Assembly (NCBI RefSeq): GCF_003264115.1
Contig: NZ_CP021912.1
Coordinates: 1,099,001 to 1,163,000, forward strand
Source of the DNA: Erythrobacter sp. KY5
Lineage (GTDB): Bacteria; Pseudomonadota; Alphaproteobacteria; Sphingomonadales; Sphingomonadaceae
Direction of reading: 5' to 3'
Length of the DNA: 64,000 nucleotides
Both the position numbers and the translations under genes were made by a program. The notes under the pieces are model-generated. The model did not search any database, had not been told where the DNA came from, and saw nothing but the letters and a program-made list of their open reading frames with translations. Shown here piece by piece: positions 33,172-42,839 of this stretch (position 1 is the first letter of the stretch; every line of letters begins with the position of its first letter).

Positions 33172-34731
33172 ATGGCTATCAAGCAGACCACCAACGAAGG
33201 CCTCAAGCGCGCCTATGTGATCACTCTTTCCGCGAAAGAAATCTCGGACAGGATCGATGCGGAGATCAAGAAGGTCGCCCCGCAGGTGAAGATGCCGGGC
33301 TTCCGTCCGGGCAAGGTGCCGGCCAACCTCGTCAAGAAAATGCACGGCGAGCAGCTTCACGGCCAGACGCTCAACGACATGATTCGCGATTCGGTCGATT
33401 CGCTGATCAAGGACGAAGATCTGCGTCCGGCAATGCAGCCGGCGGTCTCGCTCAACGAAGACTACGAAGAAGGCAAGGATGCCGAGATCACGGTCGAGCT
33501 CGAAGTGCTCCCGCAGGTCGACGCGCCGAGCATCGACGGTCTCAAGCTTGAAAAGCTGACGGTTCCGGTTTCGGACGAGCAGATCGAAGAAGCGATCTCC
33601 GGCATTGCAGGCCAGAACAAGAGCTACAAGGACGCTGCCAAGACCAAGAAGGCAGCCGACGGCAACCAACTCATCATCGATTTCGTCGGCAAGCTTGGCG
33701 ATGAAGAGTTCGAAGGCGGCAAGGCCGAAGACGCCCCGCTGGTTCTCGGCTCGGGCGCGTTCATCCCCGGCTTTGAAGAACAGCTGGTCGGCGTGAAAGC
33801 GGGCGATGAGAAGACCATTACCGTGACCTTCCCCGAAGAATACCAGGCCGAACACCTCGCCGGTAAGGAAGCAACCTTCGATGTCACCGTTAAAGCGGTG
33901 AAGGTCGAGACCGAGACCAAGATCGACGACGAGTTCGCCAAGAACCTCGGCCTCGACAGCCTTGAGAAGCTTCAGGAAATCATGCGGGGTCAACTCGAAC
34001 AGCAGACCGCTGGCCTCACGCGCACACAGATGAAGCGTTCGCTGCTCGACCAGCTGGCCGCTGGCCACGATTTCGAAGTGCCTTCGAAGATGGTCGATGC
34101 CGAGTTCGAACAGATCTGGGCCCAGCTTCAGCAGGAAGCCGCCAAGGAAGAAGATCCCGAAGCCGCTCTCAAGCAGATTGAGGACGAGAAGGACGACTAC
34201 AAGGGCATCGCGGAACGCCGCGTGCGTCTTGGCCTCCTGCTTTCCGAAATCGGTCAGGCCAACGGCGTCGAAGTGACGGGCCAGGAAATGAACATGCTGA
34301 TCCAGCAGGCTGCTGCTCAGTATCGCGAGGAAGATCGCGAGCGTTTCGTCCAGTACATCCAGCAGGAGCCGATGGCCGCTGCCCAGCTGCGCGCACCGCT
34401 TTACGAAGACAAGGTTGTCGACTTCCTGTTCGACAAGGCAGACGTAACCGAACGTGAGGTGACTCTCGAAGAGCTTCAGGCCGCGATCGAAGCCGACGAG
34501 GAAGCCGAAGCCGAAAATGCAAAGGCTGCTCCGAAGAAGAAGGCCCCGGCTAAGAAGCCTGCCGCGAAGAAGGCTCCGGCGAAGAAGGCTCCGGCCAAGA
34601 CGGCTGAGGCCGATGCAGGTGCGAAGCCCGCAGCCAAGAAAGCTCCCGCGAAGAAGGCGCCTGCCAAGAAGCCAGCGGCGAAAAAACCTGCGGCGAAGAA
34701 AGCTCCGGCAAAGAAAGCTGCTGACAAGTAA
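33172..34731 (+). CDS. tig: Trigger factor with a long Lys/Ala/Pro-rich C-terminal tail
   Basis: A 519-residue ribosome-bound chaperone and peptidyl-prolyl isomerase. The ribosome-binding signature FRPGKVP is at 44-50, the PPIase domain about 155-250 (LIIDFVGKLGDEEFEGGKAE), and the substrate-binding domain follows to about 440. From about 444 a 75-residue tail of repeated KKAPAKK/KPAAKK units is added, like the histone H1-type tails seen on some alphaproteobacterial proteins. Usual trigger factors are about 430-450 residues, so the tail explains the length. A strong terminator follows. Confidence 0.97.
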   Translation: MAIKQTTNEGLKRAYVITLSAKEISDRIDAEIKKVAPQVKMPGFRPGKVPANLVKKMHGEQLHGQTLNDMIRDSVDSLIKDEDLRPAMQPAVSLNEDYEEGKDAEITVELEVLPQVDAPSIDGLKLEKLTVPVSDEQIEEAISGIAGQNKSYKDAAKTKKAADGNQLIIDFVGKLGDEEFEGGKAEDAPLVLGSGAFIPGFEEQLVGVKAGDEKTITVTFPEEYQAEHLAGKEATFDVTVKAVKVETETKIDDEFAKNLGLDSLEKLQEIMRGQLEQQTAGLTRTQMKRSLLDQLAAGHDFEVPSKMVDAEFEQIWAQLQQEAAKEEDPEAALKQIEDEKDDYKGIAERRVRLGLLLSEIGQANGVEVTGQEMNMLIQQAAAQYREEDRERFVQYIQQEPMAAAQLRAPLYEDKVVDFLFDKADVTEREVTLEELQAAIEADEEAEAENAKAAPKKKAPAKKPAAKKAPAKKAPAKTAEADAGAKPAAKKAPAKKAPAKKPAAKKPAAKKAPAKKAADK

Positions 34732-34753
34732 GCTTGCCTTGCACATGATAGCG

Positions 34754-34792
34754 AAAGGGCCCGGCCAGCGCATGCTGACCGGGCCCTTTTTG
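34754..34792 (+). terminator. Rho-independent terminator of tig
   Basis: A long GC-rich stem, AAAGGGCCCGGCCAGC with its partner (one mismatch), a 4-base loop and five T. It also ends near the convergent antiporter gene. Confidence 0.9.
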
Positions 34793-34806
34793 CTTGGGTC
34801 GCAGTG

Positions 34807-36135
34807 TTACTGCGCCGCCTTGGCCTCTTCGACTTCGCCGTCGCGATAGATATCATCGCCTGTGTGATCGATGTGGTAGCCGCCGCGCTCGACAAAGCGC
34901 ACCAGCGGTCCGGCCAGCACGCCATGCACGACGATTGACACGAGTATGGCGAAGCTCACGGTCGCCCACAGAACATCGAGCCCTTCGAAGTCGCCGGAAT
35001 TCTGGCCATAAGCGAGGTAGTAGATCGACCCCATTCCTCGCACGCCGAGGAACGCGATGGCGAATTTGCCGTAGGTGTGCAGTCCGCATCCGGCGAGGCC
35101 GAGCATCCCGCTGACCGGGCGAAGGACGAAGATCAGAACCAGTCCGATCATGGCAGCCGGCCATGTCAGCGCATCAAGCACGCCGCTTCCCAGCATCATA
35201 CCAAAGCCAAGCAACACGAGGATCAGCACGATGTGTTCAAGCTGGTCGATGAAATGGTGGCTGATGCGGTGATATTCGCTGCGGTTTTCCATCTGCCGCG
35301 CCACGACGCCCGCGACGAACACCGCCAGAAAGCCATACCCTTCGATGATCTCGGCAATGGCATAGGCGCTGAGCAGGGTTCCGAGCACGACCAGCCCTTC
35401 GCGGGTCTGATAACGCGGGCCTTCCTCTTCGAAATCGTCCATCGGCGTGTCGGCTTCGAATTCGAACACGTACCAGCCGCCGATCCGGCCCACCGCCCAG
35501 CCAATGACCAGCCCTGCGGCGATACGCCAGACAAGGTCCATTCCGGCCCATTCAAGGGTCCAGTTGCCAAGGCTCGCCATGCCGATGGCGGCGATCGCGA
35601 GATAGGTGAAAGGAAAGGCGAGGCCATCGTTCAAACCCGCTTCGACCGTGAGGCTGAAGCGCACATCGTTGCGCTCATCCTGCATCGGCGGGCCGACCTG
35701 CACACTGCGCGCGAGTACCGGGTCGGTGGGGGCAAGGGCGGCGCCCAGAAGGATCGCGCTGGCCGGGGTGAGCGCCAGAGCCCACCAGCCGAGGAAGGCA
35801 ACCCCTGCGATGGTGAGCGGCATTGCCACCGCGAGCATCGGCCAGATCTGACCCCAGTTGGTCCAGCTGACCGGCCTGTCGATGGCGATCCCGGCTGACG
35901 CAAGCGAGACGATGACGATAAACTCGGTCACATATTCGAGCGTCAACGCATCGAAGCTGTCGGATGCCGGGTTAAGCGATGGCAGGTCGATGGGCAGCAG
36001 CGTGATCGCAAAGCCTGCCAGAACGTAGACCATCGGCAGACTAAGCGAGAGCTTCGCAAGCTTGCGCTCAAGCGCAACGGCCAGCACCAGCGCGACGCCA
36101 AACGCTGCGATCATGAAAATGCGCGGTTCGACCAT
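34807..36135 (-). CDS. Cation:proton antiporter, CPA1/NhaP family
   Basis: A 442-residue inner-membrane protein with 12-13 hydrophobic segments. Transport motifs are seen in LAPTDPVLARSVQVGPP and SLTVEAGLNDGLAFPFTYL, where the two Asp/Glu-Asn positions carry protons and Na+. A charged cytoplasmic loop (FEFEADTPMDDFEEEGPRY) and a C-terminal acidic end follow. AGAAGG lies upstream of the ATG. It likely exchanges Na+ or K+ for H+ in pH and salt control. Confidence 0.92.
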   Translation of the reverse strand: MVEPRIFMIAAFGVALVLAVALERKLAKLSLSLPMVYVLAGFAITLLPIDLPSLNPASDSFDALTLEYVTEFIVIVSLASAGIAIDRPVSWTNWGQIWPMLAVAMPLTIAGVAFLGWWALALTPASAILLGAALAPTDPVLARSVQVGPPMQDERNDVRFSLTVEAGLNDGLAFPFTYLAIAAIGMASLGNWTLEWAGMDLVWRIAAGLVIGWAVGRIGGWYVFEFEADTPMDDFEEEGPRYQTREGLVVLGTLLSAYAIAEIIEGYGFLAVFVAGVVARQMENRSEYHRISHHFIDQLEHIVLILVLLGFGMMLGSGVLDALTWPAAMIGLVLIFVLRPVSGMLGLAGCGLHTYGKFAIAFLGVRGMGSIYYLAYGQNSGDFEGLDVLWATVSFAILVSIVVHGVLAGPLVRFVERGGYHIDHTGDDIYRDGEVEEAKAAQ

Positions 36136-36189
36136 GCCTTCTCTTACGCGCAGAGCATCAGCAAGGTTCCCGAACCGCGCCCTTTGGCC

Positions 36190-37719
36190 TTATTCGGCCG
36201 ACCACCTTCGAAAAGAGGGGCGCGGCAGTCGGGCTGTGCGCGCGCGCTCATAAGCTGCGCCCAGCTTGAGCACTTCGTGGTCCGCCCATTTCGCGCCGAA
36301 GAAACTGATCCCGACGGGCAAGCGCTCCACCTGGCCCATCGGCACGGTGAGGTGTGGATAGCCCGCAATTGCCGCAGGAGAGCCGAAGCCGATCGACCCG
36401 TTGAACTGATCGCCCAGCACCAGATCGCTCATCCATGCAGGTCCGCGCGTGGGCGAGACGAGGAACTGCACGTCATTGTCGGCCATCAGCTTGTCGAGCG
36501 TTTCCTCGCCCGCGATCCGTACCGCGTTGGCGCGCGCTGTTTCGTAGCCCTCGCGGTCTGTTGTGGCCTGCGCCGTCTGAAAGATGCCCTGGTCGAACCA
36601 CCGCATCTCGGTCTCGGCATTCGCTTCGTTGAAAGCAATCAGATCGGCAAGCGTGCGCGGGGTCTGGCCGCCTTCCATCTCAGGGATCGAGGCGAGATAC
36701 TTGCCCATTTCCTCGCGCAGTTCGAACAGCAGAACGGTGAAACTGTCGCCATACATCTCGGAATTGGGTTCAAATTCGATATCGACCAGCACCGCGCCCG
36801 CATCTTCGAGGTCTTTCAAGGCGGTCTTGAACACCTCTTCGACCTGTTCGTTGTTGCCGATCTGCTTGCGCATCACACCGATGCGCACACCCTCAAGGCT
36901 GAAATCAGCGAGGCCTCGGGTGTAGTCGGCTATGCGCGGCACGCCCACAGTCGCCGGGTCCGCCGCGTCCTCACCCGCAATGGCGGAGAGAAGCAGCGCG
37001 GCATCATGGACCGTCTTTGTCATCGGTCCTGCGGTGTCCTGCGTGCTCGAAATCGGCACGACGTGCGTGCGGCTCACGATGCCTACCGATGGCTTGAAAC
37101 CGACGACGCCGTTGATCGAGGCGGGGCAGGTGATCGAGCCGTTGGTCTCGGTCCCGATCGCGCCCCAGGCGAAATCCGCCGCGACCGCCGCGCCGCTGCC
37201 CGACGATGAGCCGCACGTGTTGCGGTCGATCGCGTGAGGGTTGCGGGTGAGGCCCTCAACCGCGCTCCATCCGCTGGTGGAATCGTTCGAGCGGATATTG
37301 GCCCATTCGGACAGGTTGGTCTTGCCAAGCACCACACCGCCGGCAGCGCGAAGGTTGGCGATAAGCGGCGCATCACGGCCCGTGCGGTTGTTCGCGAGTG
37401 CGAGGCTGCCTGCCGTGGTCGCAAATTCGCGCGTGTCGATATTGTCTTTCACAAGGACGCTGCGCCCGCGCAGGATGCCGGTGGAGGCGAGGCGGCGTGC
37501 TTCGACCGGCGCTTCGACGTTGTAATCGATCACCGCATTCAATTCCGGCCCGTTATCGTCCAGCGCCTGAATGCGAAGGATATAATCGGTCACGCGCATG
37601 GTTTCGCCGAAACTGTCATGCATGTGGGAGGAGCCGTCCGCCTCGTTGTCCTGAGCATTGGCTGCCGGAAGGCCGAGGGTGAGCGAGAGCGCGGTAAGCG
37701 CAAGCGTTGTCCTGATCAT
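36190..37719 (-). CDS. Secreted amidase (amidase-signature family)
   Basis: A 509-residue enzyme with a signal peptide cut after ANA (residue 22). The Ser-cisSer-Lys triad is visible: K91 (LVKDNID), cis-Ser in CGSSSGSGAA (about 171-173) and nucleophile S195 (ETNGSITCPAS). It hydrolyses a C-N amide bond; the substrate is unknown, perhaps peptides or xenobiotic amides in the periplasm. ATG 37719 is preferred over the upstream GTG because it opens into the signal. It is divergent from clpP. Confidence 0.9.
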   Translation of the reverse strand: MIRTTLALTALSLTLGLPAANAQDNEADGSSHMHDSFGETMRVTDYILRIQALDDNGPELNAVIDYNVEAPVEARRLASTGILRGRSVLVKDNIDTREFATTAGSLALANNRTGRDAPLIANLRAAGGVVLGKTNLSEWANIRSNDSTSGWSAVEGLTRNPHAIDRNTCGSSSGSGAAVAADFAWGAIGTETNGSITCPASINGVVGFKPSVGIVSRTHVVPISSTQDTAGPMTKTVHDAALLLSAIAGEDAADPATVGVPRIADYTRGLADFSLEGVRIGVMRKQIGNNEQVEEVFKTALKDLEDAGAVLVDIEFEPNSEMYGDSFTVLLFELREEMGKYLASIPEMEGGQTPRTLADLIAFNEANAETEMRWFDQGIFQTAQATTDREGYETARANAVRIAGEETLDKLMADNDVQFLVSPTRGPAWMSDLVLGDQFNGSIGFGSPAAIAGYPHLTVPMGQVERLPVGISFFGAKWADHEVLKLGAAYERARTARLPRPSFRRWSAE

Positions 37720-37836
37720 GGGCAGGGATGCTGGCACTTTTCCGGCCTTTCCCCAAGAGCAAAGTTAATCCCCTTGAACAATCGGCGGTCGCGTCCGACA
37801 TAGGCGTTCAAACTTTTGGACGAGGAAAATCCCTTC

Positions 37837-38544
37837 ATGATCGATCTGTTCGGCAATTCCGGTGAAACCCACGGCACTCAGGGCCAGTTCGAGCGCGACC
37901 CGATGACGGGAGCGCTGGTGCCAACCGTGGTCGAGCAATCGAGCCGGGGCGAACGCGCTTTCGACATCTTCAGCCGCCTGCTGCGCGAACGCATCGTGTT
38001 CGTCACCGGCCAGGTCGAAGATACGATGGCATCGCTGATCGTTGCCCAGCTGCTGTTCCTCGAAAGCGAAAACCCCTCAAAGCCGATCAGCATGTATATC
38101 AACTCGCCCGGCGGCGTCGTGACAGCCGGCATGGCGATCCACGACACGATGCAGTACATCAAGCCGCGCGTTTCGACCGTGTGCATCGGCCAGGCCGCCT
38201 CGATGGGCAGCTTTCTGCTTGCTGCGGGTGAGCCGGGTATGCGTGTCGCGCTTCCCAACGCCCGGATCATGGTCCACCAGCCTTCGGGCGGTGCGCGCGG
38301 TATGGCGTCGGACATCGAGATCCAGGCGCGCGAGATCCTGCGCATTCGCTCGCGCATGAATGACCTTTACGTGAAGTATACCGGCCAGAGCCTCGACGAG
38401 ATTGAAAAGGCTATGGACCGCGACACCTTCCTCGAAGCTGCGGAGGCCATGAAGTTCGGTCTGGTCGACAAGGTCTTCGAAACCCGCCCCGAGGCAGGCG
38501 ACGAAAGTGAAGAGGAAAAAGGCTCTGGCGGCGCGCCCGAGTAA
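37837..38544 (+). CDS. clpP: ATP-dependent Clp protease proteolytic subunit
   Basis: A 235-residue serine protease subunit with triad S122 ([11 protein letters not shown]), H147 ([10 protein letters not shown]) and D196 ([12 protein letters not shown]). ATG 37837 has GAGGAA upstream; an in-frame TTG at 37816 is less likely. About 40 extra residues, partly acidic ([16 protein letters not shown]), exceed the usual core. It pairs with ClpX, encoded 210 bases downstream. Confidence 0.97.
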   Translation: MIDLFGNSGETHGTQGQFERDPMTGALVPTVVEQSSRGERAFDIFSRLLRERIVFVTGQVEDTMASLIVAQLLFLESENPSKPISMYINSPGGVVTAGMAIHDTMQYIKPRVSTVCIGQAASMGSFLLAAGEPGMRVALPNARIMVHQPSGGARGMASDIEIQAREILRIRSRMNDLYVKYTGQSLDEIEKAMDRDTFLEAAEAMKFGLVDKVFETRPEAGDESEEEKGSGGAPE

Positions 38545-38561
38545 GGGCTTTAACCGCACCA

Positions 38562-38594
38562 CGGTAAGCGCCCCACAGTGGGACGCGCTTACCG
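38562..38594. repeat. Hairpin in the clpP-clpX gap
   Basis: CGGTAAGCG (38562-38570) pairs with CGCTTACCG (38586-38594), with further CCCAC/GTGGG pairing inside. No T-run follows, so it is more likely an mRNA stabiliser or attenuator than a full terminator. A further dyad, CCACGT-A-ACGTGG, lies at 38632-38644. Confidence 0.5.
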
Positions 38595-38753
38595 AAGGTT
38601 CAGGTCAATCTTCATAAGTGGTGCACGATTACCACGTAACGTGGACCAAAAATCGACGCCGATGAGTTGATTCATCTGGCGGGAAAGATACATTTGCCGA
38701 ATCCATGGGTCGGATTCTCTCGATTTGACCCACTGGATCCGAGGATAACAGGA

Positions 38754-40028
38754 ATGACCAAATTGAGCGGATCTGACAGCAAGAGCACCCTCTATTGCAG
38801 CTTCTGCGGCAAGTCGCAGCATGAAGTGCGCAAGCTCATCGCCGGCCCGACCGTGTTCATCTGCGATGAATGCGTGGAGCTGTGCAACGACATCATCCGC
38901 GAAGAGACCAAGGCTGGCATCGCCGGCAAGAAGGAAGGCGAGGTCCCGACCCCTTCCGAAATCTTTGCAACATTGAACGATTACGTGATCGGCCAGAACT
39001 CCGCCAAGCGGAACCTCTCGGTCGCGGTTCACAACCACTACAAGCGTCTCAAGCACTCAGGCAAGGCCGACGGGGTCGAGCTTGCGAAGTCGAACATTCT
39101 GCTGGTGGGGCCCACCGGCACAGGCAAGACGCTGCTCGCGCAGACTCTGGCTCGCACTTTCGATGTGCCCTTCACGATGGCAGATGCCACCACTTTGACC
39201 GAAGCGGGTTACGTGGGCGAAGATGTCGAGAACATCATTTTGAAGCTGCTCCAGTCGTCCGACTACAACGTTGAGAAAGCGCAGCACGGCATCGTCTATA
39301 TCGACGAGATCGACAAGATTACGCGCAAGGCGGAAAACCCCTCCATCACCCGTGACGTATCGGGCGAGGGCGTTCAACAGGCGCTGCTCAAGCTGATGGA
39401 AGGCACCACCGCTTCGGTACCTCCACAGGGCGGGCGCAAGCATCCGCAGCAGGAATTCCTTCAGGTCGACACGACCAACATCCTGTTCATCTGCGGCGGC
39501 GCGTTTGCAGGCCTCGACAAGATCATCGCCGACCGCCTTCAGAAGCGCTCGATCGGCTTTGGCGCGCATGTCGCCGATCCGGACAAGCGCAAGGTCGGCG
39601 AGCTGCTCGAAAAAAGCGAGCCTGAGGATCTGCTCAAGTTCGGACTCATTCCCGAATTCGTCGGCCGTCTGCCGGTCATCGCGACCCTGCACGATCTGGA
39701 TGAAGACGCGCTGGTCACGATCCTGAAAGAGCCGAAGAACGCGCTGGTCAAACAGTACCGCAAGCTGTTCGAGCTTGAGGATGTCGAACTTACCTTCACC
39801 GACGAAGCTCTCGTCGCGATTGCCGAACGTGCCATCAAGCGCAAGACCGGCGCACGCGGCCTGCGCTCAATCGTCGAAGGCATCCTGCTCGACACGATGT
39901 TCGACCTTCCCGACATGGAAGGCGTGACCGAGATCGTGATCGACCAGGACGTGGTCGAGGGCAAGAAAGATCCGATCCGCGTCCATGGCGGCGCGGCTGA
40001 GGGTGGGGCCAAGGAAGAAGCCGCCTGA
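38754..40028 (+). CDS. clpX: ATP-dependent Clp protease unfoldase ClpX
   Basis: A 424-residue AAA+ unfoldase. The zinc-binding domain uses C15, C18, C37 and C40; Walker A GPTGTGKT is at 119-126; pore loop GYVGEDVE, Walker [10 protein letters not shown] and the ClpP-docking IGF loop (SIGFGAHV) are present. Feeds proteins such as CtrA to ClpP in alphaproteobacteria. Its stop overlaps the next ATG (TGATG). Confidence 0.98.
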   Translation: MTKLSGSDSKSTLYCSFCGKSQHEVRKLIAGPTVFICDECVELCNDIIREETKAGIAGKKEGEVPTPSEIFATLNDYVIGQNSAKRNLSVAVHNHYKRLKHSGKADGVELAKSNILLVGPTGTGKTLLAQTLARTFDVPFTMADATTLTEAGYVGEDVENIILKLLQSSDYNVEKAQHGIVYIDEIDKITRKAENPSITRDVSGEGVQQALLKLMEGTTASVPPQGGRKHPQQEFLQVDTTNILFICGGAFAGLDKIIADRLQKRSIGFGAHVADPDKRKVGELLEKSEPEDLLKFGLIPEFVGRLPVIATLHDLDEDALVTILKEPKNALVKQYRKLFELEDVELTFTDEALVAIAERAIKRKTGARGLRSIVEGILLDTMFDLPDMEGVTEIVIDQDVVEGKKDPIRVHGGAAEGGAKEEAA

Positions 40029-40372
40029 TGGTTTCAGGCGGCCCACTGCTTCTCGCAGCTGTCGTTTGCCTGTTCCTCCTCGCCTCGGCATTCTGGGCAG
40101 AGCGGCGCTTTGCCGGATATGATCGCTTGCCCCGGCAATTCGGCTTCACGCTCAAGGCAATAGCCTATGGCCCGCGCTGGGTGATCATCTGGTTCGTACC
40201 CCTCATCATTATCGCCGCGATCGCGCTTGCCGTGTTCGCACCGGCGATCTTCCCTTCGGAAAATATCCGAGGAGAGCCGGGAACCGGGGTAGTCATCGCA
40301 AGCCTTGTGGGTGCCGCCGCGCAGGTCTTCATCCTGTGGCTGCTGGTGCGCTGGGCGAACGGGCAGGGCTGA
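40028..40372 (+). CDS. Small three-segment membrane protein
   Basis: A 114-residue protein with hydrophobic stretches at about 6-24, 50-72 and 85-108 and little else. Start overlaps the clpX stop by one base. No family is recognised; translation is coupled to clpX. Confidence 0.65.
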   Translation: MVSGGPLLLAAVVCLFLLASAFWAERRFAGYDRLPRQFGFTLKAIAYGPRWVIIWFVPLIIIAAIALAVFAPAIFPSENIRGEPGTGVVIASLVGAAAQVFILWLLVRWANGQG

Positions 40373-40379
40373 CCCGCTC

Positions 40380-41072
40380 TTGAAGACCATTGGCATTATC
40401 GGGGGCATGAGCTGGGAAAGCTCTGCGCAATATTACGCCATCATCAACCGCGCCGTGCGCGACAGGCTGGGATCGCCCCACTCTGCCCGTATCCTGATGC
40501 ACAGCCTCGACTTCGCGCCAATCGCGCAAATGCAGGCGGATGGTGAGTGGGAGCAATTGGGCGAGGCGATGGCGGGAAGTGCCCGCGCGCTCGAAGCGGG
40601 CGGCGCGGACTGCCTGTTGATCGCGACCAACACCATGCACAAGCTCGCGGACGAGGTTGAGGAAGCCTGCGACCTGCCGCTCATCCACATCGCCGACTCC
40701 ACCGCCGACGCGGTATGCGAAAAGGGCCTGACCCGCGTCGCTTTGCTCGGCACCGCTTTCACCATGGAGCAGGATTTCTACCGTGACAGGCTTGAGGAGC
40801 ATCACGGGCTCGACGTGATCATTCCGGACAATGACGACAGGGCAGAAGTGCACCGGATCATCTACGAGGAACTGATCGCAGGCGAAGTGCGCGATACTTC
40901 GCGCGAGGCTTATCGGGAGATCATCGAACGGCTGGTCGATCAGGGCGCGCAGGGCGTGATCCTGGGCTGCACAGAAATCATGCTGCTCATCAGCCAGAGC
41001 GACAGCCCGGTCCCCATCTTCGATACGACCGAGTTGCATGCGCTCGCAGCCGTCGAATTCGCGCTCTCCTGA
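40380..41072 (+). CDS. Amino-acid racemase, YgeA/aspartate-glutamate racemase family
   Basis: A 230-residue cytoplasmic, cofactor-free racemase. The N-terminus KTIGIIGGMSWESSAQYY is family-typical, so TTG 40380 is taken as the start, 7 bases after the preceding stop. The catalytic pair is a Thr in IATNTMHK and a Cys in ILGCTEI; the first position is Thr as in E. coli YgeA rather than Cys. It probably racemises an amino acid for cell-wall D-residues or D-amino-acid turnover. Confidence 0.85.
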   Translation: MKTIGIIGGMSWESSAQYYAIINRAVRDRLGSPHSARILMHSLDFAPIAQMQADGEWEQLGEAMAGSARALEAGGADCLLIATNTMHKLADEVEEACDLPLIHIADSTADAVCEKGLTRVALLGTAFTMEQDFYRDRLEEHHGLDVIIPDNDDRAEVHRIIYEELIAGEVRDTSREAYREIIERLVDQGAQGVILGCTEIMLLISQSDSPVPIFDTTELHALAAVEFALS

Positions 41073-41094
41073 AAATCCATCGCACCAAGAGTAA

Positions 41095-41127
41095 CCCCGC
41101 CCGGTCAGGAGGAGCGACCGGGCGGGG
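41095..41127 (+). terminator. GC-rich hairpin after the racemase gene
   Basis: A perfect 12-bp stem (41095-41106 with 41116-41127) with a 9-base loop, followed by CGGTTATT rather than a clean T-run. Likely a terminator between the racemase and convergent fasciclin genes. Confidence 0.55.
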
Positions 41128-41200
41128 CGGTTATTGGCACTGACCCCGGGTTGGGAGGGGGATCGTTGGGGACAGCGCCAGTTGTAAAGTGTGTTTCGGA

Positions 41201-41770
41201 TCAGGCGGGGAGGAACACCCCGTCCGTCACGTGGATGACGCCATTCGAAGTTTGGACATCGGCCTGCGTCACGGCAGTCGCGCGGCCCTTGGCATCGGTG
41301 ATGACGATAGTGTCGCCGGACAGGCGCGCCGTCAGCTTTTCACCGGCGAGCGTGTCGATGGTTGCCGCACCGTTGTGGCGCTTGATCAGGTCTACAAGAT
41401 CGCTCGAAGTCACAGAGCCAGACACCGCGTGATAGGTCAGGACGTTGGTGAGCGTGCCCTTGTTTTCCGGGCGTAGAAGTGTCGGGACCGTGCCGTCGGG
41501 GAGCTTCGCAAAGGCTGTATCGGTCGGGGCAAAGACAGTGAAGGGGCCGGGGTTTGACAGGGTTCCGGCAAGGTCGGCTGCGGTCACGGCTGCGACAAGA
41601 GTATTGTGAACGCCGGTCGACTGGGCGGTCTGAACGATGTTCGGTGCCTGCGTGCTCGCGGTGCGGTGGTGGTGGCCTGCATAAGCCGGAGCGGTCGCAA
41701 CCGCGGCGATGCCGGTGGTCGCAGCAACAGCCGCAATAACGAAGTTACGGAAGGTCTTGGCAGTGGTCAT
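41201..41770 (-). CDS. Secreted fasciclin (FAS1) domain protein
   Basis: A 189-residue protein: signal peptide ending AYA/GHHHR near residue 31, then one FAS1 domain with the H1 box (GPFTVFAPTDTAFAKLP) and H2 box (SNGVIHVTDGVFLP). ATG 41770 is chosen after GGAGAG; ATG 41785, after GGAGGG, would add five residues. It lies downstream of a SigK-like sigma/anti-sigma pair, as mpt70/mpt83 do in mycobacteria. A possible promoter, GCATCC-N16-CGTAAA, reads on the minus strand with halves at 41839-41844 and 41817-41822 (inference). Confidence 0.92.
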   Translation of the reverse strand: MTTAKTFRNFVIAAVAATTGIAAVATAPAYAGHHHRTASTQAPNIVQTAQSTGVHNTLVAAVTAADLAGTLSNPGPFTVFAPTDTAFAKLPDGTVPTLLRPENKGTLTNVLTYHAVSGSVTSSDLVDLIKRHNGAATIDTLAGEKLTARLSGDTIVITDAKGRATAVTQADVQTSNGVIHVTDGVFLPA

Positions 41771-42029
41771 GATTGAACTCTCCATTGTCGCAAGCCCTCC
41801 CGGTCTTGCATGAAGATTTACGCGTGCGGCGATGCAGCGGATGCGAGTCATTTTCGGTTTTGTTGCGATTCTGGCAGGAATCGACGGTGAAGCGGCTCTA
41901 GCGCACGACAAAGCGAGATAATCGGTGCAGGATGTGGACAATTGTACAGAGCGCCGAAACGCGAACGGCACCCGTAGCGGGTGCCGAGCCGGTCGGTCTG
42001 CATTGCAATTGGGCGCGTCTTGAGCGCGC

Positions 42030-42839
42030 TTACACCGTGGTGAGCGTGCCTTCGGCCACAACCGGGCCGGCATCCTCACCCTCGGGCTTGCCGCCAATGG
42101 GCTCGCGTGTGAGGACGAGCTCCACACCGCTGCCCATATTGCTCACGATTTCGGCTGGCAGCTCAAAGCTGCGAACCTCGCCCGGCGCAACGACGCCCAG
42201 CGATTGCAGCGCGCTGCCATCTTCGGGAACGAGCCAAAGTTCGTGATCGTGCACCCCATCGGCAGTGAGGCCAATTGCGCCGACCAAAAGGCGGTCGGTT
42301 TCGGGGATGTAGGTGACGTCGAGCCTGAGGCCAGTGTCGCCAATCGGCACTTGCGCGACCAGTGGGTCGGCTGCCGCGAACTGAGGCGCGTCGGTCGCGG
42401 TGGGAACCGGTGCAGGGCCCGTGCCCTGTCCGACGAAGGCGACGGCCGCGAGCACGGCCGCTGCCGCGCCGGTAAGACCGGCGGTCCATTGCCAACGGCG
42501 CAGCCGCGCCGAGATGTCGACCACGTTGCTGTGCGCGCCGTCATTGGCCGCGACAATCGCGTCTGCCGGCATGGCATCTGCGGGGCGAAGGTCGATCTCT
42601 GCTGCGATGCGTTCCCAGACCTGCGGGCCCGGTTCAGCGGCTGGCATCTGGTCTGTCAGCGGGGCAAACCAGTTGTCCCACCACACCTTGCGCCACGCAA
42701 AGCCATCATCGTTCGCGAGCCTGCCCCTGGCGGCGAGCAGTTCCTCACCTTCGAGCAGGCCAAGCGAATATTCGGCCGCTGCCAAGGCGTTGCCGCGCTT
42801 GAATTCCTCGTCCATGTCCTGATCCCTCGGACTGCTCAT
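42030..42839 (-). CDS. rskA: Anti-sigma factor, RskA type
   Basis: A 269-residue single-pass membrane protein. The N-terminal anti-sigma region (NALAAAEYSLGLLEGEELLAARGRL) covers about 1-90, the membrane segment about 152-172 (TGAAAAVLAAVAFV), and the periplasmic C-terminal domain ends GGKPEGEDAGPVVAEG. The ATG overlaps the sigma stop by 4 bases. It should hold the sigma factor until a signal triggers cleavage. The 244 bases between this gene and fasciclin hold the candidate promoter. Confidence 0.88.
   Translation of the reverse strand: MSSPRDQDMDEEFKRGNALAAAEYSLGLLEGEELLAARGRLANDDGFAWRKVWWDNWFAPLTDQMPAAEPGPQVWERIAAEIDLRPADAMPADAIVAANDGAHSNVVDISARLRRWQWTAGLTGAAAAVLAAVAFVGQGTGPAPVPTATDAPQFAAADPLVAQVPIGDTGLRLDVTYIPETDRLLVGAIGLTADGVHDHELWLVPEDGSALQSLGVVAPGEVRSFELPAEIVSNMGSGVELVLTREPIGGKPEGEDAGPVVAEGTLTTV

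Noticed and set aside
33166..34773. A long minus-strand frame opposite tig
   Set aside because: It mirrors tig codon for codon; its Leu/Arg/Ser-rich composition is the usual complement of a Lys/Glu/Ala-rich gene.
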